The notes below the pieces were generated by a model that was not told the DNA's origin, did no database searches, and worked only from the letters and a program-made list of their open reading frames with translations. From Streptomyces sp. NBC_00513 (GTDB lineage Bacteria; Actinomycetota; Actinomycetes; Streptomycetales; Streptomycetaceae), in NCBI RefSeq assembly GCF_041431415.1, contig NZ_CP107845.1, forward strand, positions 7,688,001 through 7,752,000: a stretch of DNA of 64,000 nt. Reading direction: 5' to 3'. Position 1 is the stretch's first letter. Each line of letters begins with the position of its first letter. Shown here piece after piece: positions 35,517 to 44,247 of the stretch. Both the position numbers and the translations under genes were made by a program.

Positions 35517-36543
35517 CCCCGTCCCCGCGAGCACCCCGGGCGACGCGCCCCCGCCGCTCGCCCTGCGCGGCGTCGGCAAGCGGTACGGCTCCGCGACCGC
35601 CCTGGACGACGTAAGCCTGCACATCGCCGAAGGCGAGATCGTCGGCCTGCTCGGACACAACGGCGCGGGCAAGTCCACCCTGATGTCCCTGGTGGCCGGA
35701 CTGCTGCGGCCCGACGCCGGGGAGATCGAGGTACTGGGCGTCTCCACGGCCCGCGAACCGCGCCGGGCACGTCTGCGCCTCGGCCTGGCCCCCCAGGAAC
35801 TCGGCGTGTACCCGCCGCTGACCGTACGACAGAACCTCCGATTCTTCGCGGAACTCGCCGGGCTGCGCCGCCGGGAGGCGGATCGGCGCATCGAGGAGGC
35901 CGCCGAACCGCTGGGCCTCGCGGACCTGCTCGAACGCCGCGTCGGCGGGCTCTCCGGGGGCGAACAGCGGCGCGTACACACCGCGATGGCCCTGCTGCAC
36001 CGGCCGAAGCTGCTCCTGCTCGACGAACCGACGGCCGGCGTGGACGTGGAGACCCGGGCCCGGCTCATCGCGCACGTCCGCGACCTGGCCGCCGCCGGTA
36101 CCGCCGTCTGCTACTCCACCCACTACCTCGGCGAGGTCGAGGACCTCCACGCGAGCGTGGCCGTCCTGGACCACGGCCGTCTGGTCGCCCGCGGAACCAT
36201 CACCGACCTGGTACGCGACCACGGTGACGGGGCCGTGGAACTCACCTTCTCCGGCACCCCGCCGCCCCTGCGCGTCCCCTGGCCGGTGACCCGCGCCGAC
36301 GAGATGCTGCGCGTGCACGCCCGGGAGCCGCACCTCGCGGCCCCCGAGGTGCTCGCGGCGCTCGGCGACTCGCTCCCGCGGCTGGTCAATCTGCGCGTCC
36401 TGCGGCCCAGCCTGGAGACCGTCTTCCTGGCTCTGACGGAGCGACCCGGGGCCGTCGCGTCAGGCCTTCGGCACGACGTGGGGAGCGAGGACGGCCCGAA
36501 GCCGCCGACCGACAGGACCGTGGAGGCGGGGCGCCATGCGTGA
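35506..36543 (+). CDS. ABC transporter ATP-binding protein (drug/lipid exporter type)
   Basis: A 345-aa ATPase. Walker A is GHNGAGKST, the signature LSGGEQRRVH, Walker B LLLLDEPTAGVD, and the switch region has STHYLGEVEDL. The approximately 110-residue C-terminal extension is typical of DrrA/CcmA-like exporters. It powers the permease that overlaps its end by 8 nt. At this position it most likely exports, or gives self-resistance to, the locus product. Confidence 0.93.
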   Translation: MSTDPVPASTPGDAPPPLALRGVGKRYGSATALDDVSLHIAEGEIVGLLGHNGAGKSTLMSLVAGLLRPDAGEIEVLGVSTAREPRRARLRLGLAPQELGVYPPLTVRQNLRFFAELAGLRRREADRRIEEAAEPLGLADLLERRVGGLSGGEQRRVHTAMALLHRPKLLLLDEPTAGVDVETRARLIAHVRDLAAAGTAVCYSTHYLGEVEDLHASVAVLDHGRLVARGTITDLVRDHGDGAVELTFSGTPPPLRVPWPVTRADEMLRVHAREPHLAAPEVLAALGDSLPRLVNLRVLRPSLETVFLALTERPGAVASGLRHDVGSEDGPKPPTDRTVEAGRHA

Positions 36544-37318
36544 CGGGTCACCGGGCCGGATCACCGCGCTGGTCCGGCAGGACGTCAGACTCCTCGTGCG
36601 CGACCCGGCGCCGCTCGTCGTCCGCACGGTCATGCCCCTGCTGATCATGGGTTTCATGCAGCCGCTGTTCCGCGCGGCGCTGCGGGCCGGCGACGTCAAG
36701 GACGCCACCGGAGCCGAACAGGGCGTGCCCGGCATGGCGGTGATGTTCCTCTTCTTCCTCGTCACCGTCGTGGGCTTCGCGATGTTCCGCGAGCACGGCT
36801 GGAACACCTGGGACCGACTCCGGGCCGGTCCCGCGCGACCGTTCGAACTGGTCGCCGGACGGATCGTCGTACCCCTCGCGGTCGCGGTCGTGCAACTGGC
36901 CGTGGTCTTCGCGGCGGGCGGCCTGCTGTTCGGACTGCGGGTGCGGGGCTCCTGGACCGCGCTCGTCGTCGTGGGGGTGCCCCTCGCCCTGTGCGTGGTC
37001 CTGGCCGGCATGGCACTCGTGGCGCTGTGCCGCACCATCGCGCAACTCAGCGTCTTCGCCAACCTCCTCGCCCTGCTCTTCGCCGGCCTCGGCGGCGCCC
37101 TGACCCCGCTGTCCGCGCTGCCGCGGTGGGCCCGCCCGCTCGCCCCCGGCGTGCCCAGCTACTGGGCGATGCGCGGCTTCTCCACCGTCATCATCGACGG
37201 CGGTGGCGTGCGCGCCGTGCTCCTTCCAGCCGGCGTGCTGTGCGCGTTCGCGGCCGGCCTGACCGTCGTGACCCTGCTCTTCTTCCGGGCCCACCACCGC
37301 AAGCTCTCGTGGTCGTGA
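36536..37318 (+). CDS. ABC-2 type permease
   Basis: A 260-aa protein with six predicted TM segments, starting with the VRQDVRLLVRDPAPLVVRTVMPLLIMGFMQPL segment typical of DrrB-like permeases. It has a VALCRTIAQLSVFANL region and a PRWARPLAPGVPSYWAMRGF loop. It pairs with the overlapping ATPase as an exporter. Confidence 0.92.
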   Translation: MRDGSPGRITALVRQDVRLLVRDPAPLVVRTVMPLLIMGFMQPLFRAALRAGDVKDATGAEQGVPGMAVMFLFFLVTVVGFAMFREHGWNTWDRLRAGPARPFELVAGRIVVPLAVAVVQLAVVFAAGGLLFGLRVRGSWTALVVVGVPLALCVVLAGMALVALCRTIAQLSVFANLLALLFAGLGGALTPLSALPRWARPLAPGVPSYWAMRGFSTVIIDGGGVRAVLLPAGVLCAFAAGLTVVTLLFFRAHHRKLSWS

Positions 37319-37367
37319 GGCCGTGCCGCCCAAGCAGCCCACCCCCACGACATCGGAGAGGAACACC

Positions 37368-38021
37368 ATGCCCGCCGTCGTGGTCTTCGACTGTTTCGAC
37401 ACCCTCGTCCTGTCCCGCCCGCTCCCGGGCCCGGAGCACTTCACCGCCTGCCTCACCGACGTGCTCGCCCTGGACCCGCGGCGGGCGGAGGCGGTGATGC
37501 GGACGGTCTTCGACGCCATCCTCACGGCGATGACCGACCCCCTCGCGCCCCAGCCGCCGACCCTCGACCTGCTGGACAACGCCCTGCGGGAGCGGGGCGA
37601 ACCGAGGGAGATCGCCGATCTGGAGGAGGCGCTGTGGCAGGCGCTCGGCTGCGCCGACCCCGGCCAGTACACCCTGTGCGCGCCGATGGCGGACGCGATG
37701 TCCCGAGCCGCCGCCGCCGGCCACACCGTCCGCCTCATGTCCAACTGCTACCTCCCGGGCCCCCTCATGCGCAGGCTCCTGCACGGCCTGAAGGTGCCCG
37801 AGGTGTACGACCGGGCCCTGTTCACGGCGGACGGCGGCCCGAAAAAGCCGGACGCCCGCGCATTCCGCCTCATCGGAGAGGGCGTGTTCGAACGGCGCGT
37901 GATGGTCGGGGATTCCGCGGAACTCGACATCGAACCCGCCCGCGCACTCGGCTGGGACACGGTGCACGTGAATCCCGAGCACCCCGATCCGACTCGGCTC
38001 CTGGCCCTCCTGGAGCTCTGA
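37368..38021 (+). CDS. HAD-superfamily phosphatase
   Basis: A 217-aa HAD hydrolase. Motif I is FDCFDTL (nucleophile Asp and acid Asp), motif II is in RLMSNCY, the Lys is in GPKKPDAR, and motif IV is MVGDSAELDIEPARALGWDTVHV. A helical cap lies between motifs I and II. The ATG at 37368 has GAGAGG upstream. A phosphomonoesterase for a sugar or cyclitol phosphate fits the presence of the MIPS homologue; substrate inferred. Confidence 0.9.
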   Translation: MPAVVVFDCFDTLVLSRPLPGPEHFTACLTDVLALDPRRAEAVMRTVFDAILTAMTDPLAPQPPTLDLLDNALRERGEPREIADLEEALWQALGCADPGQYTLCAPMADAMSRAAAAGHTVRLMSNCYLPGPLMRRLLHGLKVPEVYDRALFTADGGPKKPDARAFRLIGEGVFERRVMVGDSAELDIEPARALGWDTVHVNPEHPDPTRLLALLEL

Positions 38022-38065
38022 GAAACGCTTCCTTTCGCCGCCCCGGAGAATACGGGCCGGTTCGT

Positions 38066-38149
38066 GTTCCGTACAAAGAAACACTTGCTGATAAGACAGC
38101 CGCCGTCTGATTGTGTTCATCCCGTACCGATCGACGATCCGTACGGAAC
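38066..38149. promoter_or_regulatory. Spaced GTTCCGTAC/GTACGGAAC sites upstream of the ACAD-like gene
   Basis: GTTCCGTAC at 38066-38074 and its exact reverse complement at 38141-38149, with a further CCGTACC between (near 38122). The 147-bp gap is AT-richer than its neighbours, so an internal promoter for the second half of the run is likely. Confidence 0.45.
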
Positions 38150-38168
38150 CGAATCCGAGGGGAGAGGC

Positions 38169-39338
38169 ATGACCAATCCCGCCGCGGACGCGACGGACCG
38201 GGCCGACCACACCGAAGCCCCCCACCTGTCCCTCCTGAACGCCGGCTGGAGCACGGCCTGGACGCCGCTCCCGCCCCGCGAGGGCGCCTGCGGCGCCGAC
38301 CGCATCCGGGACCTCTCCGCGAACGGCTACGCGGCCCTTCCGATCCCCCGGGAGTTCGGAGGAGCGGGCGCGAGTCTCGCCGAAGTGGCCGCCGCGCAAC
38401 GCGCGTTGGGCATGGTCGACCCGTCGGCCGCCATCGCGCTCAACATGCACGCCTTCACCGTCGGACTGATGGCCGACTACTGGCGGCGCCACCGGGACTC
38501 CAGCTGGATGCTGCTGGAGGGCATCGCCCGGACCGGCGCCCTCGTCGCGTCCGCGTTCGCCGAGCCCGGAGGCAGCCCCAACTTCATGAGCAGCCGCTCC
38601 GAGGCGGTCCCCACCGGCAAGGGGTACCGGGTCTCGGGGACGAAGTTCCCCTGCTCCCTCGCCACCACGGCCACCCTCGTGTGCCTGACGGCCCGGGTCA
38701 CCGGGACCGACGACACGATCCTCGCACTGTGCCCCCGCTCGTCCCCGGGCCTCACCGTCGAGGGGGAGTGGTCCTCGCTCGGCATGACCGACTCGGACAC
38801 GGCCGGGTTGGTCCTGCGCGACGTGGAACTGGACGACCGGCTGGTCTTCCACCGGGGCCCCGCCGACGTCATCGACGACAACGTGATCTCCGGGATGGTC
38901 TGGTTCGCGGTCCTGCTGAGCGCCACGTACCACGGCGTCCTCAGCGGGCTGCTGGACGTGGCGTACGGCCAGGTCCTCCGGGCGCGGACCCACGGCCCGA
39001 GGACCGCCCTCCTCGGCCGCGCAACCCGGGAACTGCTGACCCTCGGCGGAGCCTGCCGCCAGCTCGCCGCGGATGTCGCCTCCGGTGCGGTCGCGGGGCG
39101 GGCCGCGCTGGCCGCCGCCGTCGGCCTTCGAGCCTCGCTCAGTGACACCCGCGACCGGGTGCTCGCCGCCGTGACACCCGTCATCGGCAGCCGCCTGTAC
39201 GGAAAGGGGCAGGCGGCGGCCTCCCTCCTCGTCGACTCGCTCGCCGTCCACCACCATCCGCCGTCCCTGCTGACGTGCGACGACGTGGTCGGAGCCTTCT
39301 GTACGGGACGTGAGATCAGCTTCGATCCGGCCGCCTGA
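38169..39338 (+). CDS. Acyl-CoA dehydrogenase-like flavoprotein
   Basis: A 389-aa protein of the acyl-CoA dehydrogenase fold. N-terminal helices (FGGAGASLAEVAAAQRALG), the FAD-binding middle domain (SAFAEPGGSPNF, GYRVSGTKFPCS, WSSLGMTDSDTAGLVLRDVELDDRL) and a four-helix C-terminal domain are all visible. The usual catalytic Glu could not be located with certainty. Relatives dehydrogenate acyl thioesters or hydroxylate/oxidise amines and nitro compounds. GAGGGGAGAGG precedes the ATG. Confidence 0.88.
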   Translation: MTNPAADATDRADHTEAPHLSLLNAGWSTAWTPLPPREGACGADRIRDLSANGYAALPIPREFGGAGASLAEVAAAQRALGMVDPSAAIALNMHAFTVGLMADYWRRHRDSSWMLLEGIARTGALVASAFAEPGGSPNFMSSRSEAVPTGKGYRVSGTKFPCSLATTATLVCLTARVTGTDDTILALCPRSSPGLTVEGEWSSLGMTDSDTAGLVLRDVELDDRLVFHRGPADVIDDNVISGMVWFAVLLSATYHGVLSGLLDVAYGQVLRARTHGPRTALLGRATRELLTLGGACRQLAADVASGAVAGRAALAAAVGLRASLSDTRDRVLAAVTPVIGSRLYGKGQAAASLLVDSLAVHHHPPSLLTCDDVVGAFCTGREISFDPAA

Positions 39339-39372
39339 GCCGCCGGCCCCTGCCCGAAGGAGACACACAGCC

Positions 39373-39816
39373 ATGCCCCACGTCGAGGTCAACCTGCCCA
39401 TCAAGGCCCCGGCCGCCGACGCCTGGCGTGCCGTCACCCGCCTCGAGGACTACGCCGACTACATGGAGAACGTCGAATCGGTGACCGTGCTCGGCGCGTC
39501 GGAGAGCGGCGCCCGCACCAGCGAGTGGTCGGTGCTGTTGAAGGGCTCCGTACTCGAATGGGTGGAGGAGGACGAACTCGACGAGGCGAACCGCGTGATG
39601 TCGTTCTCCCAGGTATCCGGGGACCTGGACGAGTTCACCGGGTACTGGCGCGTCGACGACCGGGGCGACGGTACCTCGGTGGTCGTCTTCTCGGTCGACT
39701 TCGAGATCGGCATACCGCTGCTCGCCGACATGCTGAACCCGGTCGCGGCCAAGGCGCTGCGCGAGAACTCCGAACACATGCTCCGCGCCATCGAGCGGCG
39801 GATCACGGTCTCGTGA
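39373..39816 (+). CDS. SRPBCC (polyketide-cyclase-like) protein
   Basis: A 147-aa START/SRPBCC fold protein: PHVEVNLPIKAPAADAWRAVTRLEDYADYMENV, then a WVEEDELDE strand and a long C-terminal helix (LRENSEHMLRAIERR). These bind hydrophobic ligands or act as cyclases/dehydratases. AAGGAG lies upstream. It overlaps the next gene by 4 nt. Confidence 0.88.
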   Translation: MPHVEVNLPIKAPAADAWRAVTRLEDYADYMENVESVTVLGASESGARTSEWSVLLKGSVLEWVEEDELDEANRVMSFSQVSGDLDEFTGYWRVDDRGDGTSVVVFSVDFEIGIPLLADMLNPVAAKALRENSEHMLRAIERRITVS

Positions 39817-40829
39817 CCGACTCCCCGCGCGTCCTGGTCACGGGCGCCACCGGCGCCGTCGGCGCCGCCGTGATGCGCGCGCTCACCGCCGCGGGTCACC
39901 GGCCCCACGGCGTCAGCCGCCGCGGGGGAGCCGGACCCCGCCAACACGTCTGGCAGGCCGGCGGGGAGGCGCCGCCGCCCGCACTGCGCGGCCCGTGGGA
40001 CACGGTGGTGCACTGCGCCGCCGACACCCGGTGGAACCTGCCCTTCGAAGACGCCGAGCAGGCCAACGTCGCCCCGCTGCGTGCCGTGCTGGACCTGACC
40101 ACCCCCAAGACCCACCTCGTCCACCTCTCCTCCTCCTTCGCCACCGGCCTCGCCGGGGACATCACCTCGCCCTCCCCGGAGTCGTACCGCAACTCCTACG
40201 AATGGTCCAAGGCCGCGACCGAACGGCTGGTCCACGCCGAACGGGAGGGCGCCGACATCGTCCGCTTCCCCGTGGTGATGGGAGCCCGGGCCGACGGGCT
40301 CCTTGACCGGTACAGCGGATTCTTCTGGCTGCCCACCTCCCTGTGCAGCGGCGCCGTCCCGGCGATGGTGGCCGAGGAGAAGGCCCTGCTGGACATCGTC
40401 AGCACCGACGACGTGGCCGAACACGTCACACGGCTCGTCGAGGGCGGCTCCCCGGCGGGCACGAGACTGTCGATCCTCGGCCGAGGCGACCGGGCCCAGC
40501 CGGTTGCCGAGGTCTTCGAAACGGTCCGGGCCGCCCTCAACACCTGGCGCGCCGAGCACGCGGTGGCCCCGCTGGAGCGCCTCCCGTCCATGACGCCCGA
40601 GCAGTGGAACCGCTTCTACCTGCCCTTCGCCGAGGAACACCTGGACCGGGCGCAACTGCTCCGGGTCACCGCGTTCCGCGCCTACCAGGGCTACCTGTCG
40701 GTCACGGAGCCGTTCGAGGTCACCCACCGGGTGCCCGACACCGCCCTGGTGCTCCACCGCTCCATACGCCGCTGGGCGCAGACCCACGCGAGCGCCGCCC
40801 GCCGGATCCCCCGGCCGTGGCGGACCTGA
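39813..40829 (+). CDS. Extended short-chain dehydrogenase/epimerase-like protein
   Basis: A 338-aa NAD(P)-dependent Rossmann protein. The nucleotide motif is TGATGAVGAAV, followed by VVHCAADTRWN, the active-site Ser region (HLSSSFATG) and YEWSK (Tyr-x3-Lys). The C-terminal half resembles fatty-acyl/thioester-reductase-type (NAD_binding_4) proteins more than sugar epimerases. GTG start in the previous stop. It could reduce a thioester or a keto-cyclitol. Confidence 0.85.
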   Translation: MTDSPRVLVTGATGAVGAAVMRALTAAGHRPHGVSRRGGAGPRQHVWQAGGEAPPPALRGPWDTVVHCAADTRWNLPFEDAEQANVAPLRAVLDLTTPKTHLVHLSSSFATGLAGDITSPSPESYRNSYEWSKAATERLVHAEREGADIVRFPVVMGARADGLLDRYSGFFWLPTSLCSGAVPAMVAEEKALLDIVSTDDVAEHVTRLVEGGSPAGTRLSILGRGDRAQPVAEVFETVRAALNTWRAEHAVAPLERLPSMTPEQWNRFYLPFAEEHLDRAQLLRVTAFRAYQGYLSVTEPFEVTHRVPDTALVLHRSIRRWAQTHASAARRIPRPWRT

Positions 40830-40933
40830 CCGGCACGCACCGCGGACACGGCGCCGCGGGGAACCGTCCGAAGGAGCAGGCCGGCCCGCCGGGGCCGAAG
40901 TGTCGCCGTTCGCCCAGGAAGGAAGAAACCGCC

Positions 40934-42001
40934 ATGAGGAACATACGTGTCGCGCTCGCCGGCGCAGGCAACTGCGCATGGAGCTTCGCCCAGTTCGTCG
41001 CTCAGGCCCAAGCCGACCCGGACACCAGGCTGCCGGGACTGATGTGCCACACGCTCGGCGGCTACCGGCTCGCCGACGTCCGGATCGTCGCGGCGTTCGA
41101 CGTGGACGAGGCGAAGGTCGGACTGCCCCTCGCGCAGGCGTTCACCGCCCCCGCCATCTCCGCCACCGGCTTCACCGCGCTCGGCGCCGACCATGACTCC
41201 CCGGTCCTTGCGGCGCCCGTGCTCGACGGCCTCACGGGCCCGCTCGGCGCGGTGATCCCGATCGCCTCCGCCGCGCGGGACGCCACCCCCGAGGACGTGG
41301 CCAAAGCCCTCGTCGAGCACGAGGTCGACGTCCTGGTCATCGCCCTGCCCACGGGAGCCTCCCAGGCCATCCGGATGTTCGCCCAGGCCGCGCTCACCGC
41401 CGGGACCGCCGTCGTCAACTGCACCCCGGAGGAGCTGGCCCGGGACGAGAGCGTCAGCCGCAGGTTCGCGGACGCCGGGGTCGTCCTGCTCGGCGACGAC
41501 CTGCGCAGCCATCTCGGAGCCACCTGCCTGCACACCGCCCTCATCGAACTGCTCCTCAGCCGCGGACTGGAACTGGAGAGCACCTACCAGCTCAACGTCG
41601 GAGGGAACACGGACTTCCTGAACCTCGCGGACACCTCCCGCTCCGCCTCCAAGTTCACCTCGAAGGCCAACGCGCTGCGCGCGGCCGGAATGACCGACGT
41701 CGACGGGGTCGCGGGCCCCTCCGGGTTCATCGGACACCTCGCCGACACGAAGCTGTGCTTCGCCAACGTCACCGCGAGGTCCGTGCTCGGCTCGCAGGTG
41801 CGCATCGACATCAAACTCCAGGTGGAGGACAGCCCGAACGCCGCCGGCGTCATCGCGAACGCCGTACGCGCCGCGAAGACCGCCGGCGACCGGGGCCTGT
41901 CCGGCGCGGTGGACGGCCCCTCCCCGTTGCTCTTCAAGAGCCCCCCGCACGGTCTGCCCGAATCCGAGGCCAGGACCGCGTTCCTGGACTTCGCCTCCTG
42001 A
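40934..42001 (+). CDS. myo-Inositol-1-phosphate synthase homologue
   Basis: A 355-aa NAD-dependent isomerase-like enzyme of the archaeal/actinobacterial MIPS type. Landmarks are VALAGAGNCAWSFAQ, PGLMCHTLGGYRLADVRIVAAFDVD, GDDLRSHLGAT, YQLNVGGNTDFLNL and DSPNAAGVIANAVRAAK. MIPS cyclises glucose-6-phosphate; an orthologue in aristeromycin biosynthesis makes a five-membered cyclitol phosphate. The sequence is diverged from housekeeping actinobacterial Ino1 and sits in a specialised locus, so it probably commits sugar phosphate to a cyclitol or cyclopentane scaffold. Ring size cannot be read from sequence. Confidence 0.9.
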   Translation: MRNIRVALAGAGNCAWSFAQFVAQAQADPDTRLPGLMCHTLGGYRLADVRIVAAFDVDEAKVGLPLAQAFTAPAISATGFTALGADHDSPVLAAPVLDGLTGPLGAVIPIASAARDATPEDVAKALVEHEVDVLVIALPTGASQAIRMFAQAALTAGTAVVNCTPEELARDESVSRRFADAGVVLLGDDLRSHLGATCLHTALIELLLSRGLELESTYQLNVGGNTDFLNLADTSRSASKFTSKANALRAAGMTDVDGVAGPSGFIGHLADTKLCFANVTARSVLGSQVRIDIKLQVEDSPNAAGVIANAVRAAKTAGDRGLSGAVDGPSPLLFKSPPHGLPESEARTAFLDFAS

Positions 42002-42052
42002 GCCTCCCGAGCCTCCCGAGCCGCCCCCGGTCACCGAACAGAGAGACGGTCC

Positions 42053-43243
42053 ATGCTGTCCATACAACGCGACTCCCGCTCGGTCGAGGACCTGCCCTAC
42101 GAGCTGGTCGAGCGCAAGGGAGTGGGTCACCCGGACACCATGTGCGACGCCATCGCGGAGCGCATGTCCCGCTACTACTCCCTCCACTGCCTCAAGGAGT
42201 TCGGTGGGGTCGCCCACCACTGGTTCGACAAGGTCACGCTCTACGGGGGTGGGGCGGACACCGACTACGGGCGGGGCGAACTCACCTCGCCGTACCGGGT
42301 GATGGTCTTCGGGAAGGCCGCCTTCCGGGTCGGAGCCGTCGAGATTCCCGTCCAGGAGATCGTCTTCCGAGCGGCGGCGGAGGTCCTGGCGGAGGTCACC
42401 ACCGGCTTCGACGCCACCCGCCACCTGGTCGTCGAACTCGGCGTCGTGGACCACCAGGGCTCGGGCCGCGGCCGCTCCCGCTACCAGCCCGCCTCCCCGC
42501 AGGACCTGGTACCCCTGCGCTCCGGCGGACTGGTCTCCAACGACACCAACCTGCTCCACGGTTACGCGCCGCTGTCCCGACTGGAGAGCGTGGTGCTCGG
42601 GCTGGAACAGCTCGTCAACGGCGCCCCCTTCAAGCAGCGGCACCCGGATTCCGGCTGGGACGTCAAGGTGTTCGGCAGCAGGCGCCGGGACGCGTTCAGC
42701 CTCGTGGTCAACATGCCCTTCCTGGCGGCCCACATCGAGTCGATGGACCACTACCTGGCGCGCAAGGCCGTCGTGCGGGAGGAACTGGAGAAGTACATCG
42801 CCTCCCTGGGCATCCACGACGTCCGTCTCCTGGTGAACGCCACCGACCGCAACGGCCGCCCCTACCTCACCGCGCTCGGGTCCGTGGCCGACACGGGCGA
42901 CGTGGGCGTCGTCGGCCGGGGGAACCGGGTCAACGGCCTCATCACCCCCATGCGTCCCATGAGCATCGAGGCGCCGGCCGGCAAGAACCCCCTCGACCAC
43001 ACCGGGAAGATCTACAACGTCATGGCCATGCGGCTGGCCCAACAGGTCCACGAGGAGTTCGGCGGACCGGCGCAGGTGCACATCTTCACCTCCAAGGAGG
43101 CACCGCTGGAGCACCCCGACGAGGTCGTCGTGACCACCCCCGACGCGGACGAGCCGGCCCTGCGGGCACTCGTGGAGACCACCGTCGCGAGCTCCGCCGA
43201 CCTGACGGTCGAACTGATCGAGAAAGGCATCACGCTGTGGTGA
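42053..43243 (+). CDS. Archaeal-type S-adenosylmethionine synthetase (MAT)
   Basis: A 396-aa protein of the archaeal MAT family, distinct from the bacterial MetK that every Streptomyces carries. Conserved features are ELVERKGVGHPDTMCDAIAE near the N-terminus, YGGGADTDYGRGELTSPY, SNDTNLLHGYAPLS, NATDRNGRPYLTALGSVADTGDVGVVGRGNR, and ThE AGKNPLDHTGKIYN motif. The expected reaction is ATP plus methionine to SAM, PPi and Pi, but no methyltransferase or radical-SAM gene lies nearby, so it may act on an analogue. It overlaps the next gene by 4 nt. Confidence 0.92.
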   Translation: MLSIQRDSRSVEDLPYELVERKGVGHPDTMCDAIAERMSRYYSLHCLKEFGGVAHHWFDKVTLYGGGADTDYGRGELTSPYRVMVFGKAAFRVGAVEIPVQEIVFRAAAEVLAEVTTGFDATRHLVVELGVVDHQGSGRGRSRYQPASPQDLVPLRSGGLVSNDTNLLHGYAPLSRLESVVLGLEQLVNGAPFKQRHPDSGWDVKVFGSRRRDAFSLVVNMPFLAAHIESMDHYLARKAVVREELEKYIASLGIHDVRLLVNATDRNGRPYLTALGSVADTGDVGVVGRGNRVNGLITPMRPMSIEAPAGKNPLDHTGKIYNVMAMRLAQQVHEEFGGPAQVHIFTSKEAPLEHPDEVVVTTPDADEPALRALVETTVASSADLTVELIEKGITLW

Positions 43244-44247
43244 CCCCCCGACAGGCGAGCGATCTGGTCACGCGGGCGCGCGCCGGCGGACCGCGCACGG
43301 ACACCGGGCCCTCGTCGACCGCCCCGCCCACGACCGGCAGCCACTTCGTGGTCCTGATCAAGCCGGAGGTCATGACCCCGTCCGCGGCGCCCGAGGCGAC
43401 CGCGGAAGCGGTACGGGTGCTCGCCGAGGCGGAGGTGGACGTGCGCCGGGCGGCCGTCGTCCCGGCAGGGGAGTTCGCGCGACGCGGGTACCTGCTCCTG
43501 CACTACCCGCGCCTGCACCGGCTGGCCGCCGACGGGCCCGCCGTGCTCACCTCCGGTGCCCGGCGGGAACTGCGCTCGCTGATGGGCACCACGGGGACCG
43601 GCGACGTCCTCGGTCCCTACGAGGCGATGACCCGGGAGGCCGACCTCACCCCGCGGGCCCTGGACGAACGCTGCCGGGACGCGGGCATCCACAGGCTGGG
43701 CTCCGGCTCGTACGCCTCGGTGACCGAGCTGACCGGCCGCCCGGTGATCGTGCTGAACGGCTTCCTGCCGGCCCTCGCCGAGGGCTACACCGGGTCCGGA
43801 GCACTCGTCGCGCTCCTGGAATGCCACAGCCGGCGCGAGATCGAGGCGTTGCGCGGGGAGGTCCTGGGAGCGCTCCATCCGGCGCGGGCCGCCCCGGGTT
43901 CCCTGCGGGGCACGCTGGGGGCCCTGGCCCGAAGCCGGGGCATCGCCGTCTCCGAGGGCCGCAACGCCGTCCACCTGTCGGCGGGCCACCTGGAGGGCAT
44001 GTTCCAGGCCTGGCGGTACTTCGCGGCGGTCGACGGGCGGGGCATCGGGAGCACCGCCTTCGGCGCGAGCCTGGCCGAGCGGGGCGTACCGGCGGAGTCG
44101 GTGACGGAACTCGCCGCCGACCACAACCTCACCGAGGACTCCGGGGAGACCTTCTCGCCGCACGGCGCCACCGAGGGGCTGCGCCGCGAGGACGCGCTCG
44201 ACCACGTACGCGCATGGGCCACCGGAAAGGGGCTGGGGACGACATGA
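43240..44247 (+). CDS. Enlarged nucleoside-diphosphate-kinase-like protein
   Basis: A 335-aa protein with NDK features spread over twice the normal length. HFVVLIKPEVM (Lys41) is the first strand, an approximately 70-residue segment is inserted, then RPVIVLNGFLPALAEGYTG, PGSLRGTLGALARSRGI, and GRNAVHLSAGHLEG, in which Arg241-Asn242 and His245 match the NDK R-N-x-x-H active site. The C-terminal 90 residues are extra. It may phosphorylate an unusual nucleotide or cyclitol phosphate. The conserved His argues for phosphotransfer. Confidence 0.78.
   Translation: MTPRQASDLVTRARAGGPRTDTGPSSTAPPTTGSHFVVLIKPEVMTPSAAPEATAEAVRVLAEAEVDVRRAAVVPAGEFARRGYLLLHYPRLHRLAADGPAVLTSGARRELRSLMGTTGTGDVLGPYEAMTREADLTPRALDERCRDAGIHRLGSGSYASVTELTGRPVIVLNGFLPALAEGYTGSGALVALLECHSRREIEALRGEVLGALHPARAAPGSLRGTLGALARSRGIAVSEGRNAVHLSAGHLEGMFQAWRYFAAVDGRGIGSTAFGASLAERGVPAESVTELAADHNLTEDSGETFSPHGATEGLRREDALDHVRAWATGKGLGTT

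Noticed and set aside
40691..43114. Long minus-strand frame (807 codons) across MIPS and MAT genes
   Set aside because: Shadow of two clearly conserved plus-strand genes; Val/Gly/Arg-rich composition typical of antisense high-GC frames.
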